Assembly: GCF_042676245.1 (NCBI RefSeq)
Contig: NZ_JBHTKA010000008.1
Span: 620,001-684,000 of the forward strand
Direction of reading: 5' to 3'
Source: Ohtaekwangia kribbensis
GTDB lineage: Bacteria > Bacteroidota > Bacteroidia > Cytophagales > Cyclobacteriaceae
DNA: 64,000 bases
Shown here in pieces: positions 1-8,713 of the stretch. A program made the position numbers and the translations under genes. The notes under the pieces are model-generated. The model was not told the DNA's origin, did no database searches, and saw nothing but the letters and a program-made list of their open reading frames with translations. Position 1 is the stretch's first letter, and each line of letters starts with the position of its first letter.

Positions 1-390
1 TTTGATCAGAAGCGATTGAACATGTTGCTGGCCGTACTTGAAAAACGTTGTGGCTTTCGCATGGGTACGCAAGATGTATTTTTAAATATGGCGGGCGGTA
101 TAAAAGTAGAAGATCCTGCTATCGATCTCGCAATCTGTATTTCCATTATATCCTCCATGGAAGAAATTCCAGTGTCTGATAAAATATGTTTTGCAGCAGA
201 GATCGGGCTGGGAGGAGAGCTTCGTGCAGTCAACCGGATCGAGCAACGTATTTCAGAATCGGAAAAACTTGGATTTGAAGAGATCTATATTTCCAAGTTC
301 AATCAAAAATCAATAGACCTGAAGAAGACTAATATACAGGTAAAGTCGTTTGGCAAATTAACCGAAGTCTTTCAGGAGCTATTCGGTTAG
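1..390 (+). CDS. radA: DNA repair protein RadA, C-terminal part (cut by window edge)
   Basis: The reading frame is open from base 1 and stops at 390, so only about the last 129 residues are present. The segment FDQKRLNMLLAVLEKRCGFR followed by QDVFLNMAGGIKVEDPAID and GLGGELRAVNRIEQRISE is characteristic of the Lon-protease-like C-terminal domain of RadA/Sms, a RecA-related ATPase that processes branched recombination intermediates. The N-terminal zinc finger and the ATPase core lie outside the window. The in-frame TTG at 16 is internal, not a start. The next gene on this strand begins 48 bases downstream. Confidence 0.95.
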   Translation, partial: FDQKRLNMLLAVLEKRCGFRMGTQDVFLNMAGGIKVEDPAIDLAICISIISSMEEIPVSDKICFAAEIGLGGELRAVNRIEQRISESEKLGFEEIYISKFNQKSIDLKKTNIQVKSFGKLTEVFQELFG

Positions 391-438
391 TTTTACTTCA
401 AGTAACAAAGAGATATTCACTATATATTTTCAACAATT

Positions 439-1329
439 ATGTTTTCGCGTTCAGCCTGGCTTCACTTACGTATACCGTTCTCGTACTACCTGATGCCGGT
501 ATTTTTTTTCAGTCTGGCTATCTCGCCTAACATCAGTGTGAATCCGTTGATCTGGACCTTTCTTATTATACACCTGTTCCTGTATCCGGCCAGCAATGGC
601 TATAACAGCTACTTCGATAAAGATGAAAAGAGTATTGGTGGATTGAAGAATCCTCCCAAAGTAACAAAAGGACTATATTATCTTTCGTTACTGTTTGATG
701 TTATCGCGCTGGTGTTGGCTGTTGTTAATATCTCTATTGTATTTGCCGTGCTCATTTTCGTTTACGGTTTAATTTCCAAAGCCTATAGTCACCCTGCTAT
801 ACGCCTTAAAAAATATCCAATCGGAGGATGGTTAACAGTCGGTTTGTTTCAGGGACTGTTTGCATTTGTGATGTGCTATGTTGGCATCAATCGCTTTCCG
901 TTGGAGAATGCACTAAGGGCTTCTGTAATTATACCTGGACTCTTGAGCAGTGCGATGTTGTTGGGAACGTATCCCATGACACAAGTATATCAACACGAAG
1001 AGGATTCCAAGCGTGGAGATAAAACATTTAGTTTGATGCTAGGTGTACGCGGAACGTTTCTTTTTGTGGGCGCTTTGTTCGCTGTGGTTACGATCGGATA
1101 TATACTGTATTTCAATGCATTCTTTGTGAATGACTATAGCGTGTCATTTGTAGCGGCTTTATTTCCCGTAATGATCTTCTTTTTATACTGGTTCATTCGC
1201 GTTATAAAAGATGAGACAAAGGCGAACCATAAAAACACTATGTGGCTGAATTTTATTTCAGCCACATGTTTAAATATATTCTTTATATACCTGCTGCTGG
1301 ATTCAACCCAGCTTTGGCAGATGTTCTGA
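439..1329 (+). CDS. UbiA-family prenyltransferase-like membrane protein
   Basis: A 296-residue polytopic membrane protein. Residues 53-62 contain the first Asp-rich motif of the UbiA superfamily (N-x-x-N-x-x-F-D-x-D), and residues 178-194 hold the second polar motif (YPMTQVYQHEEDSKRGD). The family transfers isoprenoid groups onto aromatic or other acceptors in the membrane; the acceptor cannot be told from the sequence. In Bacteroidota, UbiA-like genes occur beside type III polyketide synthases and geranylgeranyl-reductase-like flavoenzymes. Such a flavoenzyme lies at 2480-3598, but no polyketide synthase is in the window. The gene ends 14 bases before a convergent gene. Confidence 0.8.
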   Translation: MFSRSAWLHLRIPFSYYLMPVFFFSLAISPNISVNPLIWTFLIIHLFLYPASNGYNSYFDKDEKSIGGLKNPPKVTKGLYYLSLLFDVIALVLAVVNISIVFAVLIFVYGLISKAYSHPAIRLKKYPIGGWLTVGLFQGLFAFVMCYVGINRFPLENALRASVIIPGLLSSAMLLGTYPMTQVYQHEEDSKRGDKTFSLMLGVRGTFLFVGALFAVVTIGYILYFNAFFVNDYSVSFVAALFPVMIFFLYWFIRVIKDETKANHKNTMWLNFISATCLNIFFIYLLLDSTQLWQMF

Positions 1330-1343
1330 CAGTGTATATCGTG

Positions 1344-2366
1344 TTACGCTATAGCGCCTGCTTTCTCCAGTAGCGCTTTGGTTGCACGTATACCTTCGTC
1401 TTCGCTAAGGGTTTGTCCTTCATACTCTATGCCAATATAGCCGGTATAACCTGCAGCTTTTACAATGGGCAGCATGCGGGTGTAATCCGTATCGGTACAA
1501 TTACCCTGGGCATCAAACTCATGTGTTTTAGCGCTTACACCTTTGGCATATTGCATAAGCTCCTGTACGCCTTTATAGCGATCGTACTCTTCGAGGCATT
1601 TTGTTTTCGCCCAGGCTTCCGGAGTATTCGATTCAGGTTTTGTACGGTTAATACAGAAATTACCGAAATCTGGTAACGTACCGCAGTTATCCATTTGCGT
1701 GCCGGCAATAACACTGCTCAGCCATTGACCATCCGAAGAAAAACCTCCGTGGTTTTCAACTATAACATTTATACCTACACCCTTAGCAAATTCAGAAAGC
1801 TGACGCAGTCCTTCCGTTGCAGCTTTGGCAACATCTTCGCGTTTACCTTCACCCGCAGCATTAACACGAATGGAGTGGCAACCTAAAAACTTCGCGGCCT
1901 CCACCCATTTATAATGATTTTCAACCGCCTGTTTCCGTTTTTTCACATCAGCATCACCAAGCTCACCTTCACCATCACACATGATCAATACACTGGTTAC
2001 ACCGAGATCATCACAACGCTTTTTCAGATCAGCCAGGTATGCCTGATCTTTCGCTTTGTCTTTAAAAAACTGATTTACATATTCCACGGCAGATATACCG
2101 AAGTCATTTTTAGCTTTCGCAGGAAAATCGAGGTTCGTTAATTTTCCATCGAAAAGTGATTTATGCAGCGACCATTCGGCCAACGAAATTTTAAAGAACA
2201 GCTCTTTCGGAGCCGCAGGCGTAACGGCTGTTGTATCAGCCGTTGCCTGCTGATCACCGGAAGGTTTACTTCCGCAGGAAGATAGAAAAGAAGCTCCGGC
2301 TGTTGCGCCAACCGTGATGAGTCCGAGGGAACGTAAAAATGATCTGCGATTCGTTTCTTGATTCAT
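1344..2366 (-). CDS. Tat-exported sugar phosphate isomerase/epimerase-like lipoprotein
   Basis: About 340 residues from the ATG at 2366, which I prefer to an upstream ATG because it places the twin-arginine signal at the N-terminus: N-R-R-S-F-L-R, a hydrophobic stretch, then the lipobox-like LSSC. The mature part is a xylose-isomerase-like TIM barrel, with typical strands ending in EWSL, VENHGG and GIEYEG that supply metal-binding acidic and His residues. Bacteroidota encode many such Tat-secreted AP_endonuc_2 proteins, thought to act on sugars in the periplasm; the substrate is unknown. tatC is in the same window at 11463-12341. Confidence 0.85.
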   Translation of the reverse strand: MNQETNRRSFLRSLGLITVGATAGASFLSSCGSKPSGDQQATADTTAVTPAAPKELFFKISLAEWSLHKSLFDGKLTNLDFPAKAKNDFGISAVEYVNQFFKDKAKDQAYLADLKKRCDDLGVTSVLIMCDGEGELGDADVKKRKQAVENHYKWVEAAKFLGCHSIRVNAAGEGKREDVAKAATEGLRQLSEFAKGVGINVIVENHGGFSSDGQWLSSVIAGTQMDNCGTLPDFGNFCINRTKPESNTPEAWAKTKCLEEYDRYKGVQELMQYAKGVSAKTHEFDAQGNCTDTDYTRMLPIVKAAGYTGYIGIEYEGQTLSEDEGIRATKALLEKAGAIA

Positions 2367-2479
2367 GGTTGTATGATGGTTGATTATAAGGGAAGATAAC
2401 AATTGATTCCTGAAAAATTACCTATAACTCAACCAACATTTAGTATCGCTCAACTAACGGTAAATTTGTCTTATGAAAG

Positions 2480-3598
2480 TCAGAACACCTTTCCATGGGT
2501 GTTGCGCATAATGATTCGCGCCAGCGGCTTTACATGAATCGCGAGATTTATAGCCACGTTGGAAGCCCATTCATTACCAAACAGATTCTGAATCTGCCGG
2601 CCGGCCCACAGTCGCGTTGCAAAATTTTTCCTCCACTGATATGTATAAGTCTTCTCAAGTTCTTCTCTTGAGAAATGCTCATCGGTACAATACCTTTCTA
2701 CAAGCTCACTTACAATTTTAGAAGCATGTATGGCCATAGCCATACCGTTGCCGCACAGCGGTGTAATCATACCCGCAGCATCACCGGCCATGAGTATATT
2801 GTTTTGAACCGGAGACTTCGTTTCGAAAGAGATCTCGTTGATCACTTCGGGTTTATCAAAAAGAAAATCGGCATTGGTAAAAACAGATTTCAATAACGGG
2901 TTTGTAAAAAGCACCGCTTCTTCCATATCGCGAATGTTCTTATACTTCTTCACATTATCGCGATGTGTTAAATAGCAAAGATTGGTTTTGCCATCCTCTA
3001 CATTACTCATGCCGCAATAGCCGCCCGGAAAATTATGGAGTGCTATAAGATCAGCAGGGTGATCTGTTTTGATGTGATACTTTATGCCAACGTAAGGTGA
3101 ACGCTTTTGTATGAACGAACGGTTAAGCTGAACATCGAGCCTGGAGCGTTTACCAAATGAACCGATAACAACATCGGCTGCTATATTTCCCCGCGAAGTA
3201 CTAATATCAAATTTATTCTCACGCTCGTGAAATATTATATTTTCGGCTTCGGTGTGAAGCCAGAACCCGGCACCTGATGCCTGCGCTTTCTTAAATAAAA
3301 ATTCATCCAATATATAGCGGCTCAGGCCGAAGCCTCCGAGATCAAGCGGCAGTTTTTCATATTTACCACTGGTAGCTGAAAGTAAAAAATTACGAATGTG
3401 CGGTGGTGAAAATTCTTCCGGAAAAAGATCAAGCGACTTAAGAAATGGAATTGTTTCGTTCGAAATATACTCTCCGCAAACACGGTGAAAGGGGTATACC
3501 TTTTTTTCAATAACATGAACATGAAGTCCTTTTCGCGAAAGGATAATGGCTGATACAAGACCAGCAAGCCCGCCACCAATGATTACTATTTTTTTCAA
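2480..3598 (-). CDS. NAD(P)/FAD-dependent oxidoreductase, geranylgeranyl reductase-like
   Basis: A 372-residue flavoprotein. Residues 4-14 carry the Rossmann dinucleotide motif (IVIIGGGLAGL), E31 is positioned to bind the adenine ribose, and the second FAD motif GDAAGMITPLCGNGMAMA lies in the C-terminal half. The pattern is that of the geranylgeranyl reductase and flavin monooxygenase-like family, whose members reduce isoprenoid chains or oxidise aromatic rings. It is transcribed away from the plus-strand gene at 3733, leaving a 134-base divergent promoter region. The nearby UbiA protein suggests action on prenylated or polyketide lipids, but this is inference. Confidence 0.8.
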   Translation of the reverse strand: MKKIVIIGGGLAGLVSAIILSRKGLHVHVIEKKVYPFHRVCGEYISNETIPFLKSLDLFPEEFSPPHIRNFLLSATSGKYEKLPLDLGGFGLSRYILDEFLFKKAQASGAGFWLHTEAENIIFHERENKFDISTSRGNIAADVVIGSFGKRSRLDVQLNRSFIQKRSPYVGIKYHIKTDHPADLIALHNFPGGYCGMSNVEDGKTNLCYLTHRDNVKKYKNIRDMEEAVLFTNPLLKSVFTNADFLFDKPEVINEISFETKSPVQNNILMAGDAAGMITPLCGNGMAMAIHASKIVSELVERYCTDEHFSREELEKTYTYQWRKNFATRLWAGRQIQNLFGNEWASNVAINLAIHVKPLARIIMRNTHGKVF

Positions 3599-3732
3599 TT
3601 CCAGATCAGTATTTCCGTATTTGAGAATTCCGGATGAAAATTAGTACGTATACGCACAAAAAATAGCACCGGAATAAATCTTGTTGAGTAACCTTTTACG
3701 TTAATATACTGTTACATTACACAGTTGGCAAT

Positions 3733-4203
3733 ATGACTACGAAAGACACCTCTACATCTGAACCCATGCACGTATTACTGGTTGGGAATAACCCGATCGA
3801 GTTAAGTGCTGTCCTTAAAAAGCTGCAGGACGTGCGTGGTTTTAAAATTGTTACCGAGATTGCGTTCGATGTGAAAAGCATTATGGAACGCCTGATCCGT
3901 TTCAATCCAAACTTTATTCTGATTGACGATAACCTCGGCAAGACAGAATTAAAGGAAACCATCAACACACTTTCCAGCAACGCCAAGACAAAAGATATAC
4001 CCATCACCGTGCTGAAGAATTCAAATTACCATGAATCACTCACGGCTAACAGCATACTTGATTTTCTGTTAAAGAAAAATCTTTCCTCAGATGCGATCTA
4101 CAATACGTTGAAGAATTCACTCCGCTTTAAAAGAACACAGCTTTACTTATACCAGGTGTATCAGAAAAGAAAGGATTTTATATTGAAGCTGTCACACGGA
4201 TAA
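3733..4203 (+). CDS. Receiver-like protein with degenerate phosphorylation site
   Basis: A 156-residue stand-alone protein that aligns along its length with CheY-type receiver domains. The phospho-acceptor Asp (D65 in FILIDDN) and the conserved Lys (K114 in DFLLKK) are present. The acidic pair that binds magnesium is replaced by Asn-Asn (N19-N20 in LLVGNN), and the switch Thr/Ser position is Lys (K95). Canonical phosphorylation is therefore doubtful, and it may act as a constitutive or protein-binding pseudo-receiver. No histidine kinase is adjacent. It ends 3 bases before the convergent gene at 4207. Confidence 0.7.
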   Translation: MTTKDTSTSEPMHVLLVGNNPIELSAVLKKLQDVRGFKIVTEIAFDVKSIMERLIRFNPNFILIDDNLGKTELKETINTLSSNAKTKDIPITVLKNSNYHESLTANSILDFLLKKNLSSDAIYNTLKNSLRFKRTQLYLYQVYQKRKDFILKLSHG

Positions 4204-4206
4204 TTT

Positions 4207-5439
4207 TCAGATCTGATCTTCCAGCAAAAATTCCTTGCGCATACGCTGACCTTTTCGCTCGATCTCTAAACGTATTTTTTTATTAGGCTTACTGTTGAAA
4301 AAGCTGTTCAGGTGATTCAGTGTGAGTATTTGTGTTGTTATACCATTTATACTGGTAATAATATCGCCAGCCATAACACCGGCTCTGTCGGCAACTGAAA
4401 GTTTGCGTACTTCTGTTACTTCAAAAACATTTAGTTGCGAGCCTTTTGCTTTCACAATAAGCCCACTCAGGTTATAGTGAAATCCTTTTTTAAAGGCTGC
4501 GTTCTTTTTGATATATATTTCTTCCTGCGGAAAATTGAAGATAATGGTAAAGCGACTCATAATCTCGCCACCGACAGCTCCGTTACGAAACACATTACCA
4601 ATCTTTATACTATCGGAATAACTGTTGGGATCGGGAAAATTAGCGATCGCGTTATTCAATTTGTAGGTTCCAAACTCGATGGATTTGATCCGACCTACCT
4701 TACCAACAATCTCACCTCCAAGTCCACGGCCGATAACACTGCTCACAACATGTGCGGGCACCGTAATTCGCTGATCCGTTGCCGGGTCGAGCATTAACCC
4801 GTGACTTGCACCAGAATCCATGAGTAACTTTGCATTCATATTCGTCCCATCCTGAAAGGAGATCGGTGTGATAATATAGGGCTTGGTGTCTTCAATCTTC
4901 ATCGGTATAGTTTGAAACTTCCGTGATTTTCTAAATCGGTCGGGAGTAGTGCAGGTAAGCACTTTCTTTTCGTAATCGATCTGTACTATAAAACGGCTAA
5001 ACAATTCATAGCCTAATATCCCATGCACATCCGTGCCAAGATAATTTCTGAGTTCAAGGTAATCTTCTTCAAGTACCAACATGGCGTGACCACGACCTTG
5101 TATACCCGGAAGATCGAGTGTGACGTTGTTGGTGACGTAAGCATCTACAAGTTTTTCTCCACCGGGTCCGGATATAGTATATTTGCGTGAATAGGGTAAA
5201 TTAAGAATATCCGTAAATGTTTTTTGCGTAAGGATGGCGGTGCGTACTCCTGTATCCAGTATAAATTTCAGCGGGAGTGTTTTGTTTAACACTACAGGAA
5301 CCACCACCAGGTTATTATAGATCTCGATGGGCATTTGAACCTTCTTCTGACCCGGAGGAAGAGAGAAGCCCAATGTTTGAGCGGAGAGATTACCAACACA
5401 AGCAATGACAAGGACGAAGACCTGAATTATACGCACCAT
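4207..5439 (-). CDS. Secreted tandem retropepsin-like aspartic protease with PDZ domain
   Basis: A 410-residue protein with an N-terminal signal peptide (residues 1-20, ending LSAQ). It has two retropepsin-like half-sites in one chain: D62-T63-G64 (ILDTG) and D208-S209-G210 (LMDSGAS). A C-terminal PDZ domain follows at about residues 330-405 (ADRAGVMAGDIITSINGI). Bacteroidota have many such aspartyl protease/PDZ proteins, presumed periplasmic or surface-facing; the substrate is unknown. Both catalytic Asp residues are present, so an intramolecular pseudo-dimeric active site is plausible. Confidence 0.85.
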   Translation of the reverse strand: MVRIIQVFVLVIACVGNLSAQTLGFSLPPGQKKVQMPIEIYNNLVVVPVVLNKTLPLKFILDTGVRTAILTQKTFTDILNLPYSRKYTISGPGGEKLVDAYVTNNVTLDLPGIQGRGHAMLVLEEDYLELRNYLGTDVHGILGYELFSRFIVQIDYEKKVLTCTTPDRFRKSRKFQTIPMKIEDTKPYIITPISFQDGTNMNAKLLMDSGASHGLMLDPATDQRITVPAHVVSSVIGRGLGGEIVGKVGRIKSIEFGTYKLNNAIANFPDPNSYSDSIKIGNVFRNGAVGGEIMSRFTIIFNFPQEEIYIKKNAAFKKGFHYNLSGLIVKAKGSQLNVFEVTEVRKLSVADRAGVMAGDIITSINGITTQILTLNHLNSFFNSKPNKKIRLEIERKGQRMRKEFLLEDQI

Positions 5440-5496
5440 ACAAACGTGTGAACCGTATTCGGTTATACGTCAAGATAAGTCAAAATGTGCGAATGT

Positions 5497-6039
5497 TTAT
5501 TGATTTTCTCTCTGGATCGATGAGAGAAGTTTTTCAGGAGAGTGCTCGATCAAAAGAAAGTCGAGGTTGGAAGCCCGAAGAAAACCGGCATCCACCATTT
5601 TATGCATCTGGTCTACCAGCGTTTTGAAAAAATCTGCTGTGTTCAGTAATGCGATAGGTTGCGTGATGAGATCGAGTTGTCGCCAGGTGAGTATCTCCGC
5701 AAGTTCATCAAGTGTGCCCCAGCCACCTGGCATGGCTATAAATGCATCTGAAAGATCAGCCATTCTTTTTTTGCGTTCGTGCATCGAGCCCACTACTTCG
5801 AGTTTCGATACACCACGATGCCCGACTTCACGCTGAAGTAAAAAGTCTGGTATCACACCAATCACTTCACCACCATTTTGCAGAACAGAATCGGCAATGA
5901 CACCCATGAGCCCAACATTGCCGCCACCATATACCAAGGTGTGACCTTGTGCGGCCATTAAAGCGCCTAACTCTTTAGCAGCGGCTTCATAGATCGGACT
6001 ATGACCTAATGAAGAGCCGCAGAAAACACAAATGTTCAT
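5497..6039 (-). CDS. LOG-family (TIGR00730) nucleotide phosphoribohydrolase
   Basis: A 180-residue Rossmann-fold protein with the two hallmark motifs of the Lonely-Guy family: YGGGNVGLMG at residues 37-46 and PGGWGTLDE at 104-112, including the catalytic Glu. Family members hydrolyse N6-modified or ordinary nucleoside 5'-monophosphates to base and ribose 5-phosphate. In plants this releases cytokinins; in most bacteria the role is nucleotide salvage. Length and start (MNICVFCGSS) are typical of the short bacterial type. Confidence 0.9.
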   Translation of the reverse strand: MNICVFCGSSLGHSPIYEAAAKELGALMAAQGHTLVYGGGNVGLMGVIADSVLQNGGEVIGVIPDFLLQREVGHRGVSKLEVVGSMHERKKRMADLSDAFIAMPGGWGTLDELAEILTWRQLDLITQPIALLNTADFFKTLVDQMHKMVDAGFLRASNLDFLLIEHSPEKLLSSIQRENQ

Positions 6040-6072
6040 GGGTTGGGTAAGAAAGCCCGGGAGGGAGCCTTC

Positions 6073-6195
6073 TTAGAATTTGTTGTCGTGTTTGTTTTTG
6101 CTCACCTGTTTGTTCGGAAAGATCCAGGGAGAAACGATGGCTAAAACAAATAATGTGATTACCACGTAAAAAGGCCACCAAGATGCTACGTCCAT
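6073..6195 (-). CDS. Small single-pass membrane protein, 40 residues
   Basis: A short frame from the ATG at 6195 to TAA at 6073, lying alone between two larger genes. It begins MDVASWWPFYVV, has one hydrophobic segment of about 18 residues (roughly 9-26), then a basic, polar tail rich in Lys and Asn. The aromatic-rich entry to the membrane, the positively charged tail and the lack of any overlapping gene favour a real gene. No clear ribosome binding site is visible, which is normal for this phylum. It could be a subunit or regulator of an unknown membrane complex. Confidence 0.5.
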   Translation of the reverse strand: MDVASWWPFYVVITLFVLAIVSPWIFPNKQVSKNKHDNKF

Positions 6196-6311
6196 AACTT
6201 TGATATTTTTTTAGGACCGTAAAAATAGGTTCTAGGACAGTATTTTGTATCAGAAGATTGAAAAATTGTTTTGAATAACGATCTTGTCGGCGAGGCCACC
6301 TTAACGTAAGT

Positions 6312-6866
6312 ATGAAAAAGTTTTTGATTTTTACCGGAATAGCAATTGTTGTTCTCATTCTGCTGGGCCGGGTTACGATGTACTATATGAAGAAACAGAC
6401 CAAATCTTTCAGTCCTGAAGAAGAGGTGGTTTTTAATGATAAAGACCTGACTGTTAAAGTTTTCTACAATCGCCCGTATAAAAAGGAACGTGAAATCTTT
6501 GGCGCCCTGGTGCCTTATGGTGTTGTGTGGCGCACCGGAGCCAACGAAGCTACAACTTTTGAAACATCGAAAGACCTCCGCTTTGAAGGAAAGGTTTTGA
6601 AGAGCGGAAAGTATTCTCTGTGGACAATTCCAGGCGAAGAAACGTGGACCATAATTCTAAATTCTGAATTCGGACAATGGGGTGTTAATTCCGGAGGTGA
6701 AGCCAACCGCGATCCCGCGCGTGATGTGCTGAAGATTGATGTCCATGCCGTGAAGCAAGACAGACTCTTTGAACAATTTACCATCGCTTTTGAAAAAGTA
6801 GGCGGGGATGCCGAAATGGTTTTGATATGGGACAAGACCCTGGTGGCTGTTCCATTTTCGTATTAG
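6312..6866 (+). CDS. DUF2911 domain protein, membrane-anchored
   Basis: A 184-residue protein with an N-terminal membrane anchor (residues 4-26) and then a DUF2911 domain. Recognisable elements are VFYNRPYKKEREIFGALVPYG, VWRTGANEATTFE, and LKSGKYSLWTIPGEETWTII followed by NSEFGQWG. The family is common in Bacteroidota, is exported, and has no established function. The anchor lacks a cleavage motif, so it is probably tethered to the inner membrane facing the periplasm. Confidence 0.85.
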   Translation: MKKFLIFTGIAIVVLILLGRVTMYYMKKQTKSFSPEEEVVFNDKDLTVKVFYNRPYKKEREIFGALVPYGVVWRTGANEATTFETSKDLRFEGKVLKSGKYSLWTIPGEETWTIILNSEFGQWGVNSGGEANRDPARDVLKIDVHAVKQDRLFEQFTIAFEKVGGDAEMVLIWDKTLVAVPFSY

Positions 6867-7085
6867 AATTTTAGTTCTCAGAATCTTTACTAATGGCGCT
6901 GGAGTACGAAGTATAGTATCAGCGAGATAAGTGCCAGAGAAAATATAGTATAAAGCTATATATTGTTTCGGAAGCTCCATCACAGGCAATGGCCATCGCA
7001 ATTGCATGAAGTACCGAACAGAGAGAATGTAGAACCGTGTTTGCCAGCCCGAAAGCATTGAAGGCAATAAACGCTGTAAGAATTA

Positions 7086-7125
7086 AAAAAGAGCGGCTAT
7101 CGATGTACTGATAACCGCTCTTTTT
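7086..7125. terminator. Bidirectional hairpin terminator
   Basis: A 15-bp inverted repeat (7086-7100 with 7111-7125, one G-T pair) around a 10-base loop, flanked by A and T runs on both sides. It lies downstream of the minus-strand PD40 gene ending at 7154 and could also stop plus-strand transcription. Confidence 0.8.
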
Positions 7126-7153
7126 ATTTTTTTGTCGTAGCAGCTTTGTATTT

Positions 7154-8713
7154 TTAACGGACTACAGCCTTCACTGTAAGCTTTCTGTTTTCCGGAGTAA
7201 CAGCCGGAATTGCATTTACGAAGTAGCGGAAGTTTTTAGAGTCTGCTCCCTGCGAAACAACATAATCAATCAATGCCTGCGCCTGCGCGCGCGTTCTGTC
7301 ATTGTGGTAGGTGTTTCGTACAACAACGGTATCGACATTATTCACTATGGTGTGTACAGAATCAACAATAAGTTCAGTAAGATCAGCCGAAGATTTTATC
7401 GTATCTTCTTCATAGCCGCTTAGTAAAACCTGTATCTCAAATTTCAACGATGGGTTTGCTTTAGCAACACGCACCAGTCTCTTTAACTCCGATTCTGCCG
7501 ATGGATCGGGTATAGCTGAGTTGGGTTTAAATGAAACATTGAGCGGCACTTCGTCACCAGGTTGAAGTTGTTTCAATGTTATATTTACTTTCTCTTTCTG
7601 CGGAATTTTATCACTGGTAAGATCGAACGTTCTGGAGAAGAAAGATATATTGCTTTGCTCCGGATCTACCGACATTTCATAACGGGTACCCTCCAATAAA
7701 AAAACCGAGTATACTCCATTCGCATTTGGCCGACCGCTATAAACACGCTTCTTGGTATTTATATCTGTAATGGAAATATAAGCTGGTATAGCAGCACCAG
7801 TGTTGTCTGTCACCTTGCCTTCCACCATCATTAAACCGCGCGGCTTGATCTCGGCAGGAATCAGGAACTCTGTTATCTCTGAATTTTTTCGGGCACCGGG
7901 CGCTTCTTTCAACAGGTATCTTCCCAATGCTGCTACGCTTACATATTGATCATCCTTTTCAGTGTTTACAAAATCCATTGCCACAGGATTTGACCACGTG
8001 CCGTTTCTGAGTTTGGATATATATAAATCCATTCCTCCTTTGTTCGGAGTAATTTTATCCGATGAAAAGATGAGCGTTTCGCCATCGGCCATAATTCGAG
8101 GCGTTTGTGAATTACCCGTGTTGATAGTAGCGGGTAATTCCAGAGGCTCTTCCCATTGACCATTTGATTTTTTCTTCGACACAAAAATTTTACAACCGCT
8201 CGCTTTACTTTGATCCATCTTGTCGCAGCGCATAAAATATATAGTGTTGCCATCGCCTGTAAAGGAAGGTGCTCCGTCATTGCTCTTTGAATTTATAGGA
8301 AGCATGAGGTTTTCCGGCTGACTCCAGGTGCTGCCGGTAAGCTCAGAAGAAAAAATATCGTAGCCCCCTATAACAGGCGATTTCGCACAGGTAAAATATA
8401 GTTTCTTGCCATCCGCACTGAGTGCATATCCTTTAAAAAAATTAAGACGCGTATTCAGGTGCTTCGGTAAATCAACAGGTTCCTTCCAGTCTGACTCGCG
8501 GGAAGTATATAAAATGTTAAGCCCACCATCCTGACCGTTGTTGGCAACGAATAACAGTGCGTTACCATCCAGACTGATAAACGGAGTGGAAACATCTAGT
8601 GACGGGTGATTAATAATACTTGGCATTCTGCGGACTTTCGCCTGGCCCAGTGCGCTGAAGGCAACACTCGCCAGTGCTAGCAACACAGTAATTTTTCTCA
8701 TATAGGTTTTCAT
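7154..8713 (-). CDS. Secreted PD40 beta-propeller protein with OmpA-like C-terminus
   Basis: About 519 residues from the ATG at 8713; a second ATG at 8701 is also possible. A signal peptide ends near SALGQ. Residues up to about 280 form WD40-like PD40 blades (repeats such as FISLDGNALLFVANN, ALSADGKKLYFTC, SFTGDGNTIYFM). A carboxypeptidase-regulatory-like segment follows (VEGKVTDNTGAAIPAYISI), then a C-terminal region ending in an OmpA-like pattern (DRTRAQALIDYVVSQGAD preceded by LNVSFKPNS). The architecture resembles the PorE-like protein at 58723 without its TPR part. A periplasmic peptidoglycan-binding role is plausible but not proven. Confidence 0.75.
   Translation of the reverse strand: MKTYMRKITVLLALASVAFSALGQAKVRRMPSIINHPSLDVSTPFISLDGNALLFVANNGQDGGLNILYTSRESDWKEPVDLPKHLNTRLNFFKGYALSADGKKLYFTCAKSPVIGGYDIFSSELTGSTWSQPENLMLPINSKSNDGAPSFTGDGNTIYFMRCDKMDQSKASGCKIFVSKKKSNGQWEEPLELPATINTGNSQTPRIMADGETLIFSSDKITPNKGGMDLYISKLRNGTWSNPVAMDFVNTEKDDQYVSVAALGRYLLKEAPGARKNSEITEFLIPAEIKPRGLMMVEGKVTDNTGAAIPAYISITDINTKKRVYSGRPNANGVYSVFLLEGTRYEMSVDPEQSNISFFSRTFDLTSDKIPQKEKVNITLKQLQPGDEVPLNVSFKPNSAIPDPSAESELKRLVRVAKANPSLKFEIQVLLSGYEEDTIKSSADLTELIVDSVHTIVNNVDTVVVRNTYHNDRTRAQAQALIDYVVSQGADSKNFRYFVNAIPAVTPENRKLTVKAVVR

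Noticed and set aside
6657..7067. A 136-residue minus-strand frame overlapping the DUF2911 gene, and shorter hydrophobic frames in the same gap.
   Set aside because: About half of it lies antisense to the DUF2911 gene. Two other minus frames show membrane-like segments ending near 6893, but each is interrupted by stops, so I can only suspect, not support, a decayed gene.
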